Shown piece by piece: positions 8,554-16,399 of a stretch of DNA of 64,000 nucleotides; the stretch's first letter is position 1, and each line of letters begins with the position of its first letter. The position numbers were made by a program, and so were the translations under genes. A model generated the notes under the pieces. It did no database searches. It was not told where the DNA came from and saw nothing but the letters and a program-made list of their open reading frames with translations. Source of the stretch: Rhizobium sp. SG_E_25_P2. Its GTDB lineage: Bacteria; Pseudomonadota; Alphaproteobacteria; Rhizobiales; Rhizobiaceae. Location: positions 1 through 64,000 of the forward strand of contig NZ_JARXVM010000020.1 of the NCBI RefSeq assembly GCF_029892285.1, written 5' to 3'.

Positions 8554-8582
8554 TTGATCACCGTCGCGTCCAGGCATAACAT
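8554..8582 (+). promoter_or_regulatory. Promoter-like element of unit 3
   Basis: TTGATC (8554-8559), a 17 bp spacer and TAACAT (8577-8582). This is the best match of the three to an alphaproteobacterial housekeeping promoter, and conserved sequence begins 7-8 bases downstream. Confidence 0.45.
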
Positions 8583-8691
8583 TTCAACCTTCGACAGCAG
8601 AAGCAGCGCGCGCCGAGCCAGCCGGCGCATCGGGCAAGATGGGCTCGCCCGACTGCGGCAACAGCCTTGCCGTCGAACAGGAGGTGAAGCG

Positions 8692-8784
8692 ATGTGGCGA
8701 TGGCCCGTTAGCATCACGCTAGAAGTGAAAAGGACGCGGACGTGCTGGCAAGTGACGATCCGCGTCCGTTTCACGGTAGCCTAG
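8692..8784 (+). CDS. Small ORF of tandem unit 3, 30 residues
   Basis: The peptide is identical to unit 2 except at the last two residues (FTVA instead of FTCI). The same Shine-Dalgarno and 3-base spacing are present. The reading frame is open upstream here to 8527, but the matching frames in units 1 and 2 are closed by stops with no start codon, so the conserved ATG at 8692 is the likely start. Confidence 0.6.
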   Translation: MWRWPVSITLEVKRTRTCWQVTIRVRFTVA

Positions 8785-8790
8785 CAAAAC

Positions 8791-8824
8791 GAGGGGTCGG
8801 CGAAAGCCGGTCCCTCACTCCTGT
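8791..8824 (+). other. GNRA-capped hairpin plus anti-Shine-Dalgarno, unit 3
   Basis: The stem 8791-8801 pairs with 8806-8816 around GAAA. Both arms have changed relative to units 1 and 2 while pairing is kept, which is covariation. CTCCTGT is retained at 8818-8824. Confidence 0.6.
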
Positions 8825-8880
8825 AAAATAGCCGAGAGCCGCCAAGCTTTCAAGTCTCGACAAGCGCGGCGTCCGCAGCG

Positions 8881-9807
8881 CTATCCCCGATTGAACCCCG
8901 TATCGATATACGGTTCCCAGAACGCCACCGATTCCCTTATCATGTCCACCACCAGATGGTCGGTCGGCTCGCGTTCCCGGAAGGAGAGTTCGAGGCAGAT
9001 CTCGTTGTCGGTCCCGCCGCCGGAGCGCACGGCGTCGAGCAGTTTCTCCGGCTGGATGCGGCCGTCCTGGTTGTATTGGGCGGTGAAGGGCCAGTGGCCG
9101 CCTTTGTTCATCGAGGATTGCTTGATGTGGATGATCGGGCTCTGCTTGGGGAAGGCCGCAGCCCAGGCGTAGGGGTCGATATCGTCAGGGTTGGGCGAGG
9201 TCACGTCGCCATGGTCGATATCGACCATCATCTTCATCGGTATCGCCAAACCCTGTTCGGCCAGCCGCCGGTCGAGCGCCTGGCATTCGGCGATCGTGTG
9301 GCCGAATTCGCGGCCCACCGACATCGGCTCCCAGAAGAGATAGGTCAGGCCCGCCGCCTGCGCATGCTCGGCCACTTGAGCCCAGCAATCGATAGCGATC
9401 TTCATCAGGTCCTCGCGTCTGACCGGATCGTCATAGTCGCGATGGGTGAAGATGGCGAATTGCGTGCCCATGCCGGAAGCGCCGAGGCCTGCCGAGATAT
9501 CCGCGAAAGTCTTGAACCAGTCGACATAATAGCGCCTGACATCGGCGTCGGGATGGCCGAAATGGTTGAGCCGGCCGTAAGGACCGGTCATGCCCGAGGT
9601 CACCTTGACGCCGGTGCGGTCGAGCGCGCGGGCGAAGGCGCGCTCCTGTTTGGAAATCGTCGCAGCCGGCCAGCCGGGATTGATGAATTCATGGGTGAGC
9701 TGCACATAACCGATGCGGATCTTCTCGGCGATCGTGTCGATGAGATCGTCGGCTTCGGCAAAGCGGTTGACCAGCGGATTGGTGTTGAGCGAGAGCGTAA
9801 ACGCCAT
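8881..9807 (-). CDS. eryC: EryC-like TIM-barrel epimerase/isomerase of polyol catabolism
   Basis: This 308-residue sugar-phosphate isomerase/epimerase-like TIM barrel (AP endonuclease family 2) has the length of Brucella EryC, which acts on a tetrulose phosphate in erythritol breakdown. Acidic and His residues typical of the metal site are visible (FWEPMSVGREFGHT, MMVDIDHGD, ICLELSFRERE). It is the last gene of the long minus-strand operon, 11 bp after the HAD gene. Assignment as EryC rests on the co-occurrence of EryA, EryB and EryD homologues as well as on fold. The exact epimerisation is not shown by sequence. Confidence 0.78.
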   Translation of the reverse strand: MAFTLSLNTNPLVNRFAEADDLIDTIAEKIRIGYVQLTHEFINPGWPAATISKQERAFARALDRTGVKVTSGMTGPYGRLNHFGHPDADVRRYYVDWFKTFADISAGLGASGMGTQFAIFTHRDYDDPVRREDLMKIAIDCWAQVAEHAQAAGLTYLFWEPMSVGREFGHTIAECQALDRRLAEQGLAIPMKMMVDIDHGDVTSPNPDDIDPYAWAAAFPKQSPIIHIKQSSMNKGGHWPFTAQYNQDGRIQPEKLLDAVRSGGGTDNEICLELSFREREPTDHLVVDMIRESVAFWEPYIDTGFNRG

Positions 9808-9818
9808 GAACGAGCCTT

Positions 9819-10652
9819 TCAGAGGCGGAAGTCGGGAAGGATGAAATCGGGCGCGGCCTCGTGCAACGCAAAAAGCGCCGCGCGCTCAGTCGCCGTCGCC
9901 TCGGCGTGTATGCCGGTTTCGACCAGAATGGAGGCGATGCCGGCCATCCGCGCGCCAGCGATGTCGTGCTCGACGCTGTCGCCGATGGCGCAGATGCGCC
10001 GGGGCGGGATGGCGCGGAGAAAGATCTTCGCCTGATCATAGATGTCCGGGAAGGGTTTGCCGATCCAGGTCACCGCGCCGCCGAGTTCCTCATAGAGATC
10101 GGCGATACGGCCGGCGCCGAAGGCTTTTCCGTTTGCGGTCAGCATCACCTTGTCGGGATTGGTACAGAGGCAGCGCAGGCCACGCTCCGCCGCCGGCTGC
10201 AGCAGCGTCTGGTAGTGGCCGAGATCGTAGCGGTCGCCTTCGCTTGCCGCGATCAGCACGATATCGGCGGTTTCGGCGTCTTCCGTCCGGTCGTAGTCCA
10301 ACCCGTCGAGCGGCGAGGTGTCGCCGTCGCGGCTGATCAGCAGGCAGCGTTTGCGGGCGCCGCCATCCGTCTCCGCCGCCATCATCCGCCAGGCGGTTTC
10401 GCCCGAGGTCAGGAACCAGTCCCAACAGGCCTCGTCGAAGCCGAGGCTTGCGAGCCGCACCGAATTTTCCACCGATCGCTTGCCGGAATTGGAGAGGATG
10501 ATGATCTTCTTGCCAAGCACGCGAAGTTTTTTGAGTTCCGCCGGCGCCTGCGGATAGGGGCCGGCGCCGTCGCGCAGCACACCGAACTGGTCGATGAGAA
10601 AAGCGTCGAACCGGTCGGCGATGTCACTGATCCCGGTGATCGTCTCTGTCAT
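9819..10652 (-). CDS. HAD-superfamily class IIA hydrolase
   Basis: This protein of about 277 residues resembles the TIGR01459-type HAD family. Motif I is FLIDQFGVLRDG: the nucleophile Asp is present but the usual second Asp of DxD is replaced by Phe. Motif II (IILSNSGKRS), the GKPFPDIYDQA lysine motif and the GDSVEHDIAGA motif are visible. The start at 10652 overlaps the stop of the kinase gene (ATGA). A phosphatase-like protein in a catabolic operon might remove toxic phosphorylated dead-end products (inference). The substrate cannot be read from sequence. Confidence 0.75.
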   Translation of the reverse strand: MTETITGISDIADRFDAFLIDQFGVLRDGAGPYPQAPAELKKLRVLGKKIIILSNSGKRSVENSVRLASLGFDEACWDWFLTSGETAWRMMAAETDGGARKRCLLISRDGDTSPLDGLDYDRTEDAETADIVLIAASEGDRYDLGHYQTLLQPAAERGLRCLCTNPDKVMLTANGKAFGAGRIADLYEELGGAVTWIGKPFPDIYDQAKIFLRAIPPRRICAIGDSVEHDIAGARMAGIASILVETGIHAEATATERAALFALHEAAPDFILPDFRL

Positions 10653-11929
10653 AACAATCCCTCCGCTATCGCTGCCTTCAGCGCGAGCCTCGCCGCGCCC
10701 GCCGCCGCTTCTTCGGATAACACCGGCGCGGCGGCGACGCGGAGCCGCCTCAGCCGGATTTTTGTCCACACATCGTTCTTCGCACCGCCGCCGACGCTGC
10801 GGATCGAGCCGAGCTTGGGGCCGCCAAGGCTTTCGAGCCGCTGATAGGCGAGCGCCTCGATCCCGGCAATGCCTTCGAAAATGCCCTTGAGGAACTCGGC
10901 GTCATCATCAGGCCGCGGGTTCATGCGCGGCGCGAGTTTTGGGTCGGAAATCGGAAAGCGCTCGCCCGGCTTCGGCAGCGGGTAATAATCGAGGCCGCTA
11001 TCGGTTTCCGGATCGATGCGGGCCGAAAGCGCGGCAATCGCCTCGGGCTCGAAATGCTGCGCCAGCACCACGCCGCCTGAGTTGGAAGCGCCGCCGGCCA
11101 GCCAGATGTCGCCGATGCGATGGCTGTAGAGCCCATAGTCCGGCGCAAACAGCGGCGTGTCCGACAGGATCTTCACCGTCAGTGTGGTGCCCAGCGCACT
11201 GACGCCGTCGCCGGGCCGGTCGGCGCCGGTGGCGAGGAAGGAGGCGCAGCCATCCGTGGTGCCGGCCGCGATCAGCACCGTCGGGCTCAGCCCGTAGGTC
11301 TGCGCCGCCTGCGCCGAGATCCGCGCCATCGTCGCGCCCGCCGGCAACACATCGGGCAACAGCGCCGTCTTCGCGCCGGTCGCCTCGATCCAGTCAGGCC
11401 AGCGTCTTGCAATGGGGTCATAGCCCGTCTTCAGCGCATTGTTTTCGTCGCTGAGATCGAAGCGGCCGGTCAGCTGGCCCGCCAGCCAGTCCGCTTGGTG
11501 GATCACTCGCTCGACGCCCGCAATCCTCTGGAAGACCATCAGCTTGGTGAGGCCGGAGGTCGGCCCATGCGCGGCGCTGTCGCGCGGCGCATGTTCCGTC
11601 ACCGCCTTGAGGATATCCGCATCTTCGACCGGATCGTTATACATCATCGGTCGCGCCAGCGGCCGCCCGCGCCCATCCACCGGCAACAGCGTGCCAGAGG
11701 TCCCGTCGACGGCGATGGCGACGACGGCGCCTCGATCGATCTCGGCCAGCGCGCCCGTCAGCGCCGACCGCATCGCCGCCCGCCATCCCTCTGGATCACG
11801 GTGATCGTCGCTGAAGCTCGTGAGCTTTGCGGCGGCGCTGGCGACCACACGCCCCTCGGCGTCCATCGCCACGGCGCGCGCGCCCGAAGTGCCCATATCC
11901 AGACCGATGACGAGGGCGCGCGATGTCAT
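10649..11929 (-). CDS. FGGY-family carbohydrate kinase (second kinase of the locus)
   Basis: This 426-residue sugar kinase has the N-terminal phosphate-binding motif LVIGLDMGTSGARAV, the central VAIAVDGTSGTLL segment and the C-terminal adenosine motif RSVGGGAKNDVW. It is shorter than the EryA-like kinase (528 residues) in the same operon and clearly a different subfamily. It overlaps the upstream aldolase gene by 4 bp and the downstream HAD gene by 4 bp, so kinase, HAD and aldolase form a tight block. Phosphorylation of a sugar or polyol that the adjacent class II aldolase then cleaves is likely. The sugar is unknown. Confidence 0.85.
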   Translation of the reverse strand: MTSRALVIGLDMGTSGARAVAMDAEGRVVASAAAKLTSFSDDHRDPEGWRAAMRSALTGALAEIDRGAVVAIAVDGTSGTLLPVDGRGRPLARPMMYNDPVEDADILKAVTEHAPRDSAAHGPTSGLTKLMVFQRIAGVERVIHQADWLAGQLTGRFDLSDENNALKTGYDPIARRWPDWIEATGAKTALLPDVLPAGATMARISAQAAQTYGLSPTVLIAAGTTDGCASFLATGADRPGDGVSALGTTLTVKILSDTPLFAPDYGLYSHRIGDIWLAGGASNSGGVVLAQHFEPEAIAALSARIDPETDSGLDYYPLPKPGERFPISDPKLAPRMNPRPDDDAEFLKGIFEGIAGIEALAYQRLESLGGPKLGSIRSVGGGAKNDVWTKIRLRRLRVAAAPVLSEEAAAGAARLALKAAIAEGLL

Positions 11930-12966
11930 TGCAGGCTGGCCCCCCGCTTGTTGAGTTCCTGGCGGTATTTCTCTGCGTCCCAGCCCAGCAGTTCGGCATT
12001 CTGTTCCGGCGTGAAATAGCTGAGCCGCGCGCCCTGCGGGATGCGGCTCGCCACATCGATGAAGCAGCCGAGCAGAGCGAGCGGCCCCGGCTCGATCGCC
12101 TTCTTCACCAGCACGCCCTTGCCGGGAAACAAGAGAACCGGCGGCGGGTTGCTCAGCCGGTCTTCCATGTCCGCAGCGCTTTCGCCGGGCGCTGCGATCA
12201 TGAAGCCGGGGCCGAGAAAGATCACATGGTCGGGATAGAGGCTGCCGCCAGCGGCGATCCGGCAGTTTTCGAGATCGGTGGCGGCGCCATGCAGGCTTTC
12301 ATCCGGGGGCAGGGTGTAGGAACTGTCGAGCGCCAGCCGCGACAGCGCCGCAAGATCGGGGCCGGGCGCTTCGCGACGCGGCGAGGCTAGCCGGTTGCAG
12401 ATGTCCTCAAGCAGCGCCTCGGCCTCCGCCACCGTCTCGCCCGCCACCACAAGGCCGTGATTACCGAGGATCAGCACGGAAATATCCGGCCGCATCCGCG
12501 CATGAATGGCGCGCGCCAAGGGCAGGCCGGGCCGGCAATAGGGCACGAAGGCATAGGCCACGCCCTTCAGCTTATCGGCCAGCAGCTGCTCGGCGTCCGT
12601 GCGGATGGCGAGGGCGATCGTCTCGACGCAATGCACATGCACCACCACCTTTTGCGGCATCAGCGCATGCACGGTGGTTTCGATCGAAGGACGCAATCCG
12701 TTTCTCGCCAGCGACTGGTCGACATGCACATGCGCCTTTTCCGCCGAGGGATCGTCCTTTGCGACCGCGTCGAGAATGGCGCCGAGCTTGACCGGCACCA
12801 TCACGTCGCGCTCTTTGGCATGCGCCAGCCACAGGCCCGAGGCCTTGATCCACAATGTGTCGTCATCCTTGATCGACGTATTGCCACCCGCCGCCTGCAC
12901 CAGCGCGGGGTCCGCGCCGATCTTGGCGGAGAGGTCGATCAGGGCCTGGTATTCGGTGCTGCTCAT
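11926..12966 (-). CDS. Class II aldolase/adducin-family protein
   Basis: This 346-residue protein belongs to the class II aldolase/adducin family (zinc-dependent retro-aldol cleavage of ketose phosphates). The expected pieces are GGNTSIKDDDTLWIKASG near the N-terminus, the HVHCVETIAL zinc histidines and LILGNHGLVVAGETVAEAEAL. It is longer than L-fuculose-phosphate aldolase (about 215 residues), carrying an extra C-terminal half. The start at 12966 (MSSTEYQAL) is chosen on homology to the beginning of the domain. An ATG nine codons upstream is possible. It opens the aldolase-kinase-HAD-eryC block, after a REP-like element. Confidence 0.82.
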   Translation of the reverse strand: MSSTEYQALIDLSAKIGADPALVQAAGGNTSIKDDDTLWIKASGLWLAHAKERDVMVPVKLGAILDAVAKDDPSAEKAHVHVDQSLARNGLRPSIETTVHALMPQKVVVHVHCVETIALAIRTDAEQLLADKLKGVAYAFVPYCRPGLPLARAIHARMRPDISVLILGNHGLVVAGETVAEAEALLEDICNRLASPRREAPGPDLAALSRLALDSSYTLPPDESLHGAATDLENCRIAAGGSLYPDHVIFLGPGFMIAAPGESAADMEDRLSNPPPVLLFPGKGVLVKKAIEPGPLALLGCFIDVASRIPQGARLSYFTPEQNAELLGWDAEKYRQELNKRGASLQ

Positions 12967-13016
12967 GGGATTGCCTTCTTCATCATTGTTCACTCAAGGC
13001 GTTGGCGTCGTGGGCA

Positions 13017-13144
13017 GCCCCTCATCCCCCTGCCGGGACCTTCTCCCCGTAATACGGGGAGAAGGAGGATGTGGCGCGGCCGGCGCTCCATCGCCCTTCG
13101 CCCCGCATGCGCGGGGAGAAGGTGGCGGCAGCCGGATGAGGGGC
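13017..13144. repeat. REP-like palindromic element inside the operon
   Basis: The outer 11 bp arms (GCCCCTCATCC at 13017-13027, complement at 13134-13144) enclose two further hairpins. One is perfect (CCTTCTCCCCG at 13039-13049 with 13055-13065). The other has one mismatch, around 13095-13122. The CTTCTCCCCG/CGGGGAGAAG core is common in intergenic spacers of Hyphomicrobiales (recalled, not searched). It lies between eryB and the second aldolase and could act as an mRNA processing or stability site. Confidence 0.75.
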
Positions 13145-13167
13145 GGTGCACGCCGTCGCCTCAACCC

Positions 13168-14694
13168 TCACTCCGCCGCCCCCGCCTGCACGCGCCGCTG
13201 CTCCATCCACCCCGCAAACGCCGCCCGCTCGCTGTCGCTCAGCGCCAGCCCATGCTTCGTCCGTCGGTCGAGAATATCCTCCGCCGTCTCCGCCCATTCC
13301 TCGCTGATCAGGAAAAAGGCCTCGCGCTCGTAAAACACCCCGCCGAAACACTGGCCCAGATCGCCCATTCCGCACGCGTCGCCCAGAAGCCGCGTCAGCC
13401 GCGACCCATAGAGCCGCGCATAATGCTTGAGCACCGGAGCGGGCAGCCAGGGATAGACCCGTTTCATGTCGCCCAGGAACTGATCGAAATCGGCATTGGG
13501 CATCGCGCCCCCGGGCAGCGTTCCCGTCCGGGTCCACGCCTCGCCCATGGCGGGGAAGAACGGCTTGATCTTCTCCAGCGCATGTTCCGACAGCTTGCGG
13601 AAGGTGGTGATCTTGCCGCCGAAAACCGAGAGCAGCGGCGCCCGCTCGCCATCGCCGTCGACCTCGAAAATATAGTCGCGGGTGACAGCCGAGGGATTTT
13701 CCGCATTGTCGTCGTAAAGCGGCCTCACACCCGAGAAGGAATGGACGATGTCGTCGCGGGTCAGTTGCTGTTTGAAATAGCGGTTGACCGATTTGAGCAG
13801 GTAATCGATCTCGTTGCCGTCAGGCGCGACATCTTCCGGCCGGCCGTCATAGGGAATGTCGGTGGTGCCGATCAGCGTCAGGTCGTCCTGATAGGGATTG
13901 ATGAAGATCACCCGCTTGTCGGGATTCTGCACCAGATAGGCCTGCCGCCCCTCCCAGAATTTGCGCGTGACGATATGGCTGCCCTTGACCAGCCGCACGC
14001 TGCGGGCGGAGTTCAGCCCCGCCACCCGGCCGATAACGTCATTGACCCAGGGGCCGGCGGTGTTGACCACGCAGCGCGCCCGATAGCGGCGCTTGGCGCC
14101 CGTGCGCTGGTCGGTGGTCTCGATGTCCCACAGCCTGCCGTCGCGGCGGATGGTGGTGCAGGCGGTGCGGGTGAGGATCTCCGCGCCCTTGTCCTTGGCG
14201 TCGAGCGCGTTGAGCAGCACCAGGCGGGCGTCGTCCACCCAACAGTCCGAATATTCGAAAGCCTTGGTGTATTCGGGCTTGATCGGCGCGCCCTCGGGCG
14301 CGGTGCGCAGGTTCAGGCTGCGGGTGCCGGGCAGGCGCTTGCGGCCGCCGAGATGGTCGTAGAGGACCAGGCCGAGCCGCACCAGCCAGGCCGGACGGTC
14401 GGCGGGGTTGTGCGGCAGCACGAAACGCATCGGCCAGATGATGTGCGGCGCACTGTTCAGCAGCACCTCGCGTTCGATCAAGGCTTCGCGCACCAGCCGG
14501 AATTCGTAATATTCGAGATAGCGAAGCCCGCCATGCACCAGCTTGCCGGAGCGCGAACTGGTGCCCTGGGCGAGATCGTCCTTCTCCACCATCACCACGC
14601 TCAGGCCCCGTCCGGCGGCGTCGCGGGCGATGCCGGCGCCATTGACGCCGCCGCCGATCACGAACAGGTCGATGATGCCCTTGTCAGCCGTCAT
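13168..14694 (-). CDS. eryB: EryB-like FAD-dependent polyol-phosphate dehydrogenase
   Basis: This 508-residue GlpD-family flavoprotein matches the size of Brucella EryB, which oxidises erythritol phosphate. The FAD-binding motif LFVIGGGVNGAGIARDAAG is at the N-terminus. It is followed by the GlpD signature (GTSSRSGKLVHGGLRYLE) and the FSGVRPLYDD and FGGKITTFRKL segments. The start at 14694 follows GGAGAG and is chosen over an upstream in-frame ATG lacking homology. Glycerol-3-phosphate dehydrogenase is the alternative function, but the ery context favours a tetritol phosphate. It probably donates electrons to quinone. Confidence 0.85.
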   Translation of the reverse strand: MTADKGIIDLFVIGGGVNGAGIARDAAGRGLSVVMVEKDDLAQGTSSRSGKLVHGGLRYLEYYEFRLVREALIEREVLLNSAPHIIWPMRFVLPHNPADRPAWLVRLGLVLYDHLGGRKRLPGTRSLNLRTAPEGAPIKPEYTKAFEYSDCWVDDARLVLLNALDAKDKGAEILTRTACTTIRRDGRLWDIETTDQRTGAKRRYRARCVVNTAGPWVNDVIGRVAGLNSARSVRLVKGSHIVTRKFWEGRQAYLVQNPDKRVIFINPYQDDLTLIGTTDIPYDGRPEDVAPDGNEIDYLLKSVNRYFKQQLTRDDIVHSFSGVRPLYDDNAENPSAVTRDYIFEVDGDGERAPLLSVFGGKITTFRKLSEHALEKIKPFFPAMGEAWTRTGTLPGGAMPNADFDQFLGDMKRVYPWLPAPVLKHYARLYGSRLTRLLGDACGMGDLGQCFGGVFYEREAFFLISEEWAETAEDILDRRTKHGLALSDSERAAFAGWMEQRRVQAGAAE

Positions 14695-14696
14695 AC

Positions 14697-15350
14697 TCAG
14701 CTCTCCTTCAGTCCATAGCCCGAAAAGGCCGAGACGACGCCGGCGATCTCCTCGTCGGGCAGCAGCGCCGGCCCGCCGATCAGCAGGCTGTGATAATATT
14801 GCTTGGCGATGGTTTCGAGTTCGACGGCGCGCCACATCGCCTTCTTCAAGCTGTCGCCGCAGGCCAGCATTCCGTGATTGGCCATCAGGCAGGCGGTGCG
14901 GCCTTCGAGCGCCCGGAGCACGCTGTCGGACAGATCCTGGGTGCCGTAGCGGGCATAGTCCGCCACCCGCACGTCATTGCCGCCGAAAGCGGCAATCATA
15001 TAGTGACAGGCCGGGATCGGCTTGCGGGCGATGGCGAGAATGGTCGAGAACGTGGCGTGCGTATGCACCACCGCATTCACATCCGGCCGCGAGCGCATGA
15101 TGTCGAGATGAAACGGCCATTCCACCGAGGGCACCTTCGGCCCGTCATAGGCACCGCGCTCGCCTGTGATCGGCATCGAGGCGATCATGTCGGCTGTGAC
15201 TTCATCATAGGGGATCGAGCTCGGCGAGATCAGCATGCTCTCGCCATAGCGCACCGAAATATTGCCCGACGTCCCCTGGTTCAGCCCCGACGCGTTCATC
15301 GCCCGGCAGCTTTCGATGATGGAGCGGCGGATGATGTCTTCCGTGCTCAT
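14697..15350 (-). CDS. Class II aldolase, L-fuculose-phosphate aldolase-like
   Basis: This 217-residue protein fits the fuculose-phosphate aldolase family. GLNQGTSGNISVR is at the N-terminus, then the HTHATFSTILA zinc-binding histidines and CLMANHGMLACGDSL with the third histidine. The start at 15350 (MSTEDIIRR) is the first codon with family similarity. It sits 2 bp before eryB and 7 bp after the dehydrogenase. Family members cleave a phosphorylated ketose to dihydroxyacetone phosphate and an aldehyde. The presence of two different class II aldolases in one operon is unusual. Substrate unknown. Confidence 0.85.
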   Translation of the reverse strand: MSTEDIIRRSIIESCRAMNASGLNQGTSGNISVRYGESMLISPSSIPYDEVTADMIASMPITGERGAYDGPKVPSVEWPFHLDIMRSRPDVNAVVHTHATFSTILAIARKPIPACHYMIAAFGGNDVRVADYARYGTQDLSDSVLRALEGRTACLMANHGMLACGDSLKKAMWRAVELETIAKQYYHSLLIGGPALLPDEEIAGVVSAFSGYGLKES

Positions 15351-15357
15351 ATCAGCC

Positions 15358-16395
15358 TCAGCAGGGATTGACCGGGGGTAGCCCGGCGATGTAGCGGCGC
15401 ACCTCTTCCGCCGCCATTTCGGCGGCATAGGTCACGGTGCGCACCGAGGCGCCGGCGATATGCGGCGTCAGCGTCACATTCGGCAGTTGCAGCAGCGGCC
15501 AATCGACAGGCACGGGCTCCACGGCGAAGGTTTCCAGCATGGCTGCGGACAGTTGCCCGCTGACCAGCGCCTCATAGAGCGCATCGTAATCGCAGAGCGG
15601 GCCGCGCGCGGTGTTCACGAAGATCGCACCCTTCTTCATCCTGGCGAAGCTGTCGGCGTTCATCATGCCCTTGGTTTCCTCGGTCACCCGGGGATGCAGG
15701 GTCACGATGTCGGCGCGCGACAGGAGATCGTCGAACGACACCTGTTCGACGCCGCCATTGAGATCGTCGACGGAGAGCTGCACATAGGGATCATGCACGA
15801 TGACCTTGGTGCCAAAGGCGCGCAGGAGACGCACGACCTTGGTGCCGATATTGCCGTAGCCGATCACGCCTACGGTCATTTCCGAGAGTTCGCGGCCCGT
15901 CCGGTCGGCGCGGTAGAGGTCGCCGCGCCATTCGCCGGCGCGCAGGCTTTCATGTCCCATGCGGATCAGCCGTGTCTCGGCAAGGATCGCGCCGAGCGTG
16001 AATTCGGCCACGGCGGAGGCGTTGCGGCCGGGCGTGTTGACCACGCGCACGCCCGCAGCCCGCGCCGCCTGCATGTCGATATTCACAGGGCCGCCGCGCG
16101 ACACCGCCACGCATTTGAGATTGGGCAATTGCGCGAACATGCCCGACGACAGCGGCGCAAGCTGCGTCACCAGGATTTCCGCATCATCGACAAACGAGAC
16201 GATCTCTTCGGCAGAACCCATATATTCCTTGAGCCCGGCCATGCCTTCCACCGCATAGCCATGCTCCATCGGCTCATCCGGCCAGGGTTGTTCGAGCATG
16301 CGGATGTCCAAGTCCTCGCCGCAGGCGTCGACGATCTTGTCGCGAAACACGCTCGGCAGCATGAAACGATCGCCTATGATCGCAATCTTCTTCAT
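15358..16395 (-). CDS. D-isomer-specific 2-hydroxyacid dehydrogenase
   Basis: This 345-residue NAD(P)-dependent oxidoreductase belongs to the SerA/2-hydroxyacid dehydrogenase family. The Rossmann motif VGVIGYGNIGTKV is complete. The catalytic Arg is in VNTARGPLCDYD, Glu is in the region of HPRVTEETKGM and His in TPHIAGASVRT. The start is MKKIAIIGDRF at 16395; codons upstream read through eryA. It is spaced 4 bp from eryA. In the pathway it could reduce or oxidise a C4 hydroxy acid or sugar acid (inference). Confidence 0.85.
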   Translation of the reverse strand: MKKIAIIGDRFMLPSVFRDKIVDACGEDLDIRMLEQPWPDEPMEHGYAVEGMAGLKEYMGSAEEIVSFVDDAEILVTQLAPLSSGMFAQLPNLKCVAVSRGGPVNIDMQAARAAGVRVVNTPGRNASAVAEFTLGAILAETRLIRMGHESLRAGEWRGDLYRADRTGRELSEMTVGVIGYGNIGTKVVRLLRAFGTKVIVHDPYVQLSVDDLNGGVEQVSFDDLLSRADIVTLHPRVTEETKGMMNADSFARMKKGAIFVNTARGPLCDYDALYEALVSGQLSAAMLETFAVEPVPVDWPLLQLPNVTLTPHIAGASVRTVTYAAEMAAEEVRRYIAGLPPVNPC

Positions 16396-16399
16396 TCTC

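Larger units (their letters stand above)
7841..8835 (+). repeat. Three tandem ~356 bp small-transcript units
   Basis: Three directly repeated units have periods of 356 and 357 bp measured between their start codons (7979, 8335, 8692). Within each, similarity is low in the spacer and rises sharply from about 7876, 8232 and 8589, just downstream of an aligned promoter-like element, to about 8115, 8475 and 8830. Each conserved core carries two leader hairpins, the Shine-Dalgarno AGGAGGTGAA, a short ORF, a GNRA-capped hairpin and the motif CTCCTGTA, complementary to the Shine-Dalgarno. The units lie between the RES toxin and eryC. I do not recognise the family. It could be a short-protein gene, a regulatory RNA, or both. 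Confidence 0.85.

Noticed and set aside
8527-8691. N-terminal extension of the unit 3 short ORF
   Set aside because: The corresponding frames in units 1 and 2 hold stops just upstream of the leader and no start codon.
7856-8774. Minus-strand ORFs of 68-96 codons in each tandem unit
   Set aside because: They are similar to one another only because the DNA is repeated. They lack Shine-Dalgarno sites, whereas the plus-strand short ORFs have a perfect one and silent differences.
7841-8835. CRISPR-like array
   Set aside because: Three long units with conserved interior structure, no short repeats with variable spacers, no cas genes.
12457-14718. A 753-codon plus-strand frame opposite eryB and the aldolase
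   Set aside because: Shadow of the minus-strand genes; no domain and no ribosome binding site.
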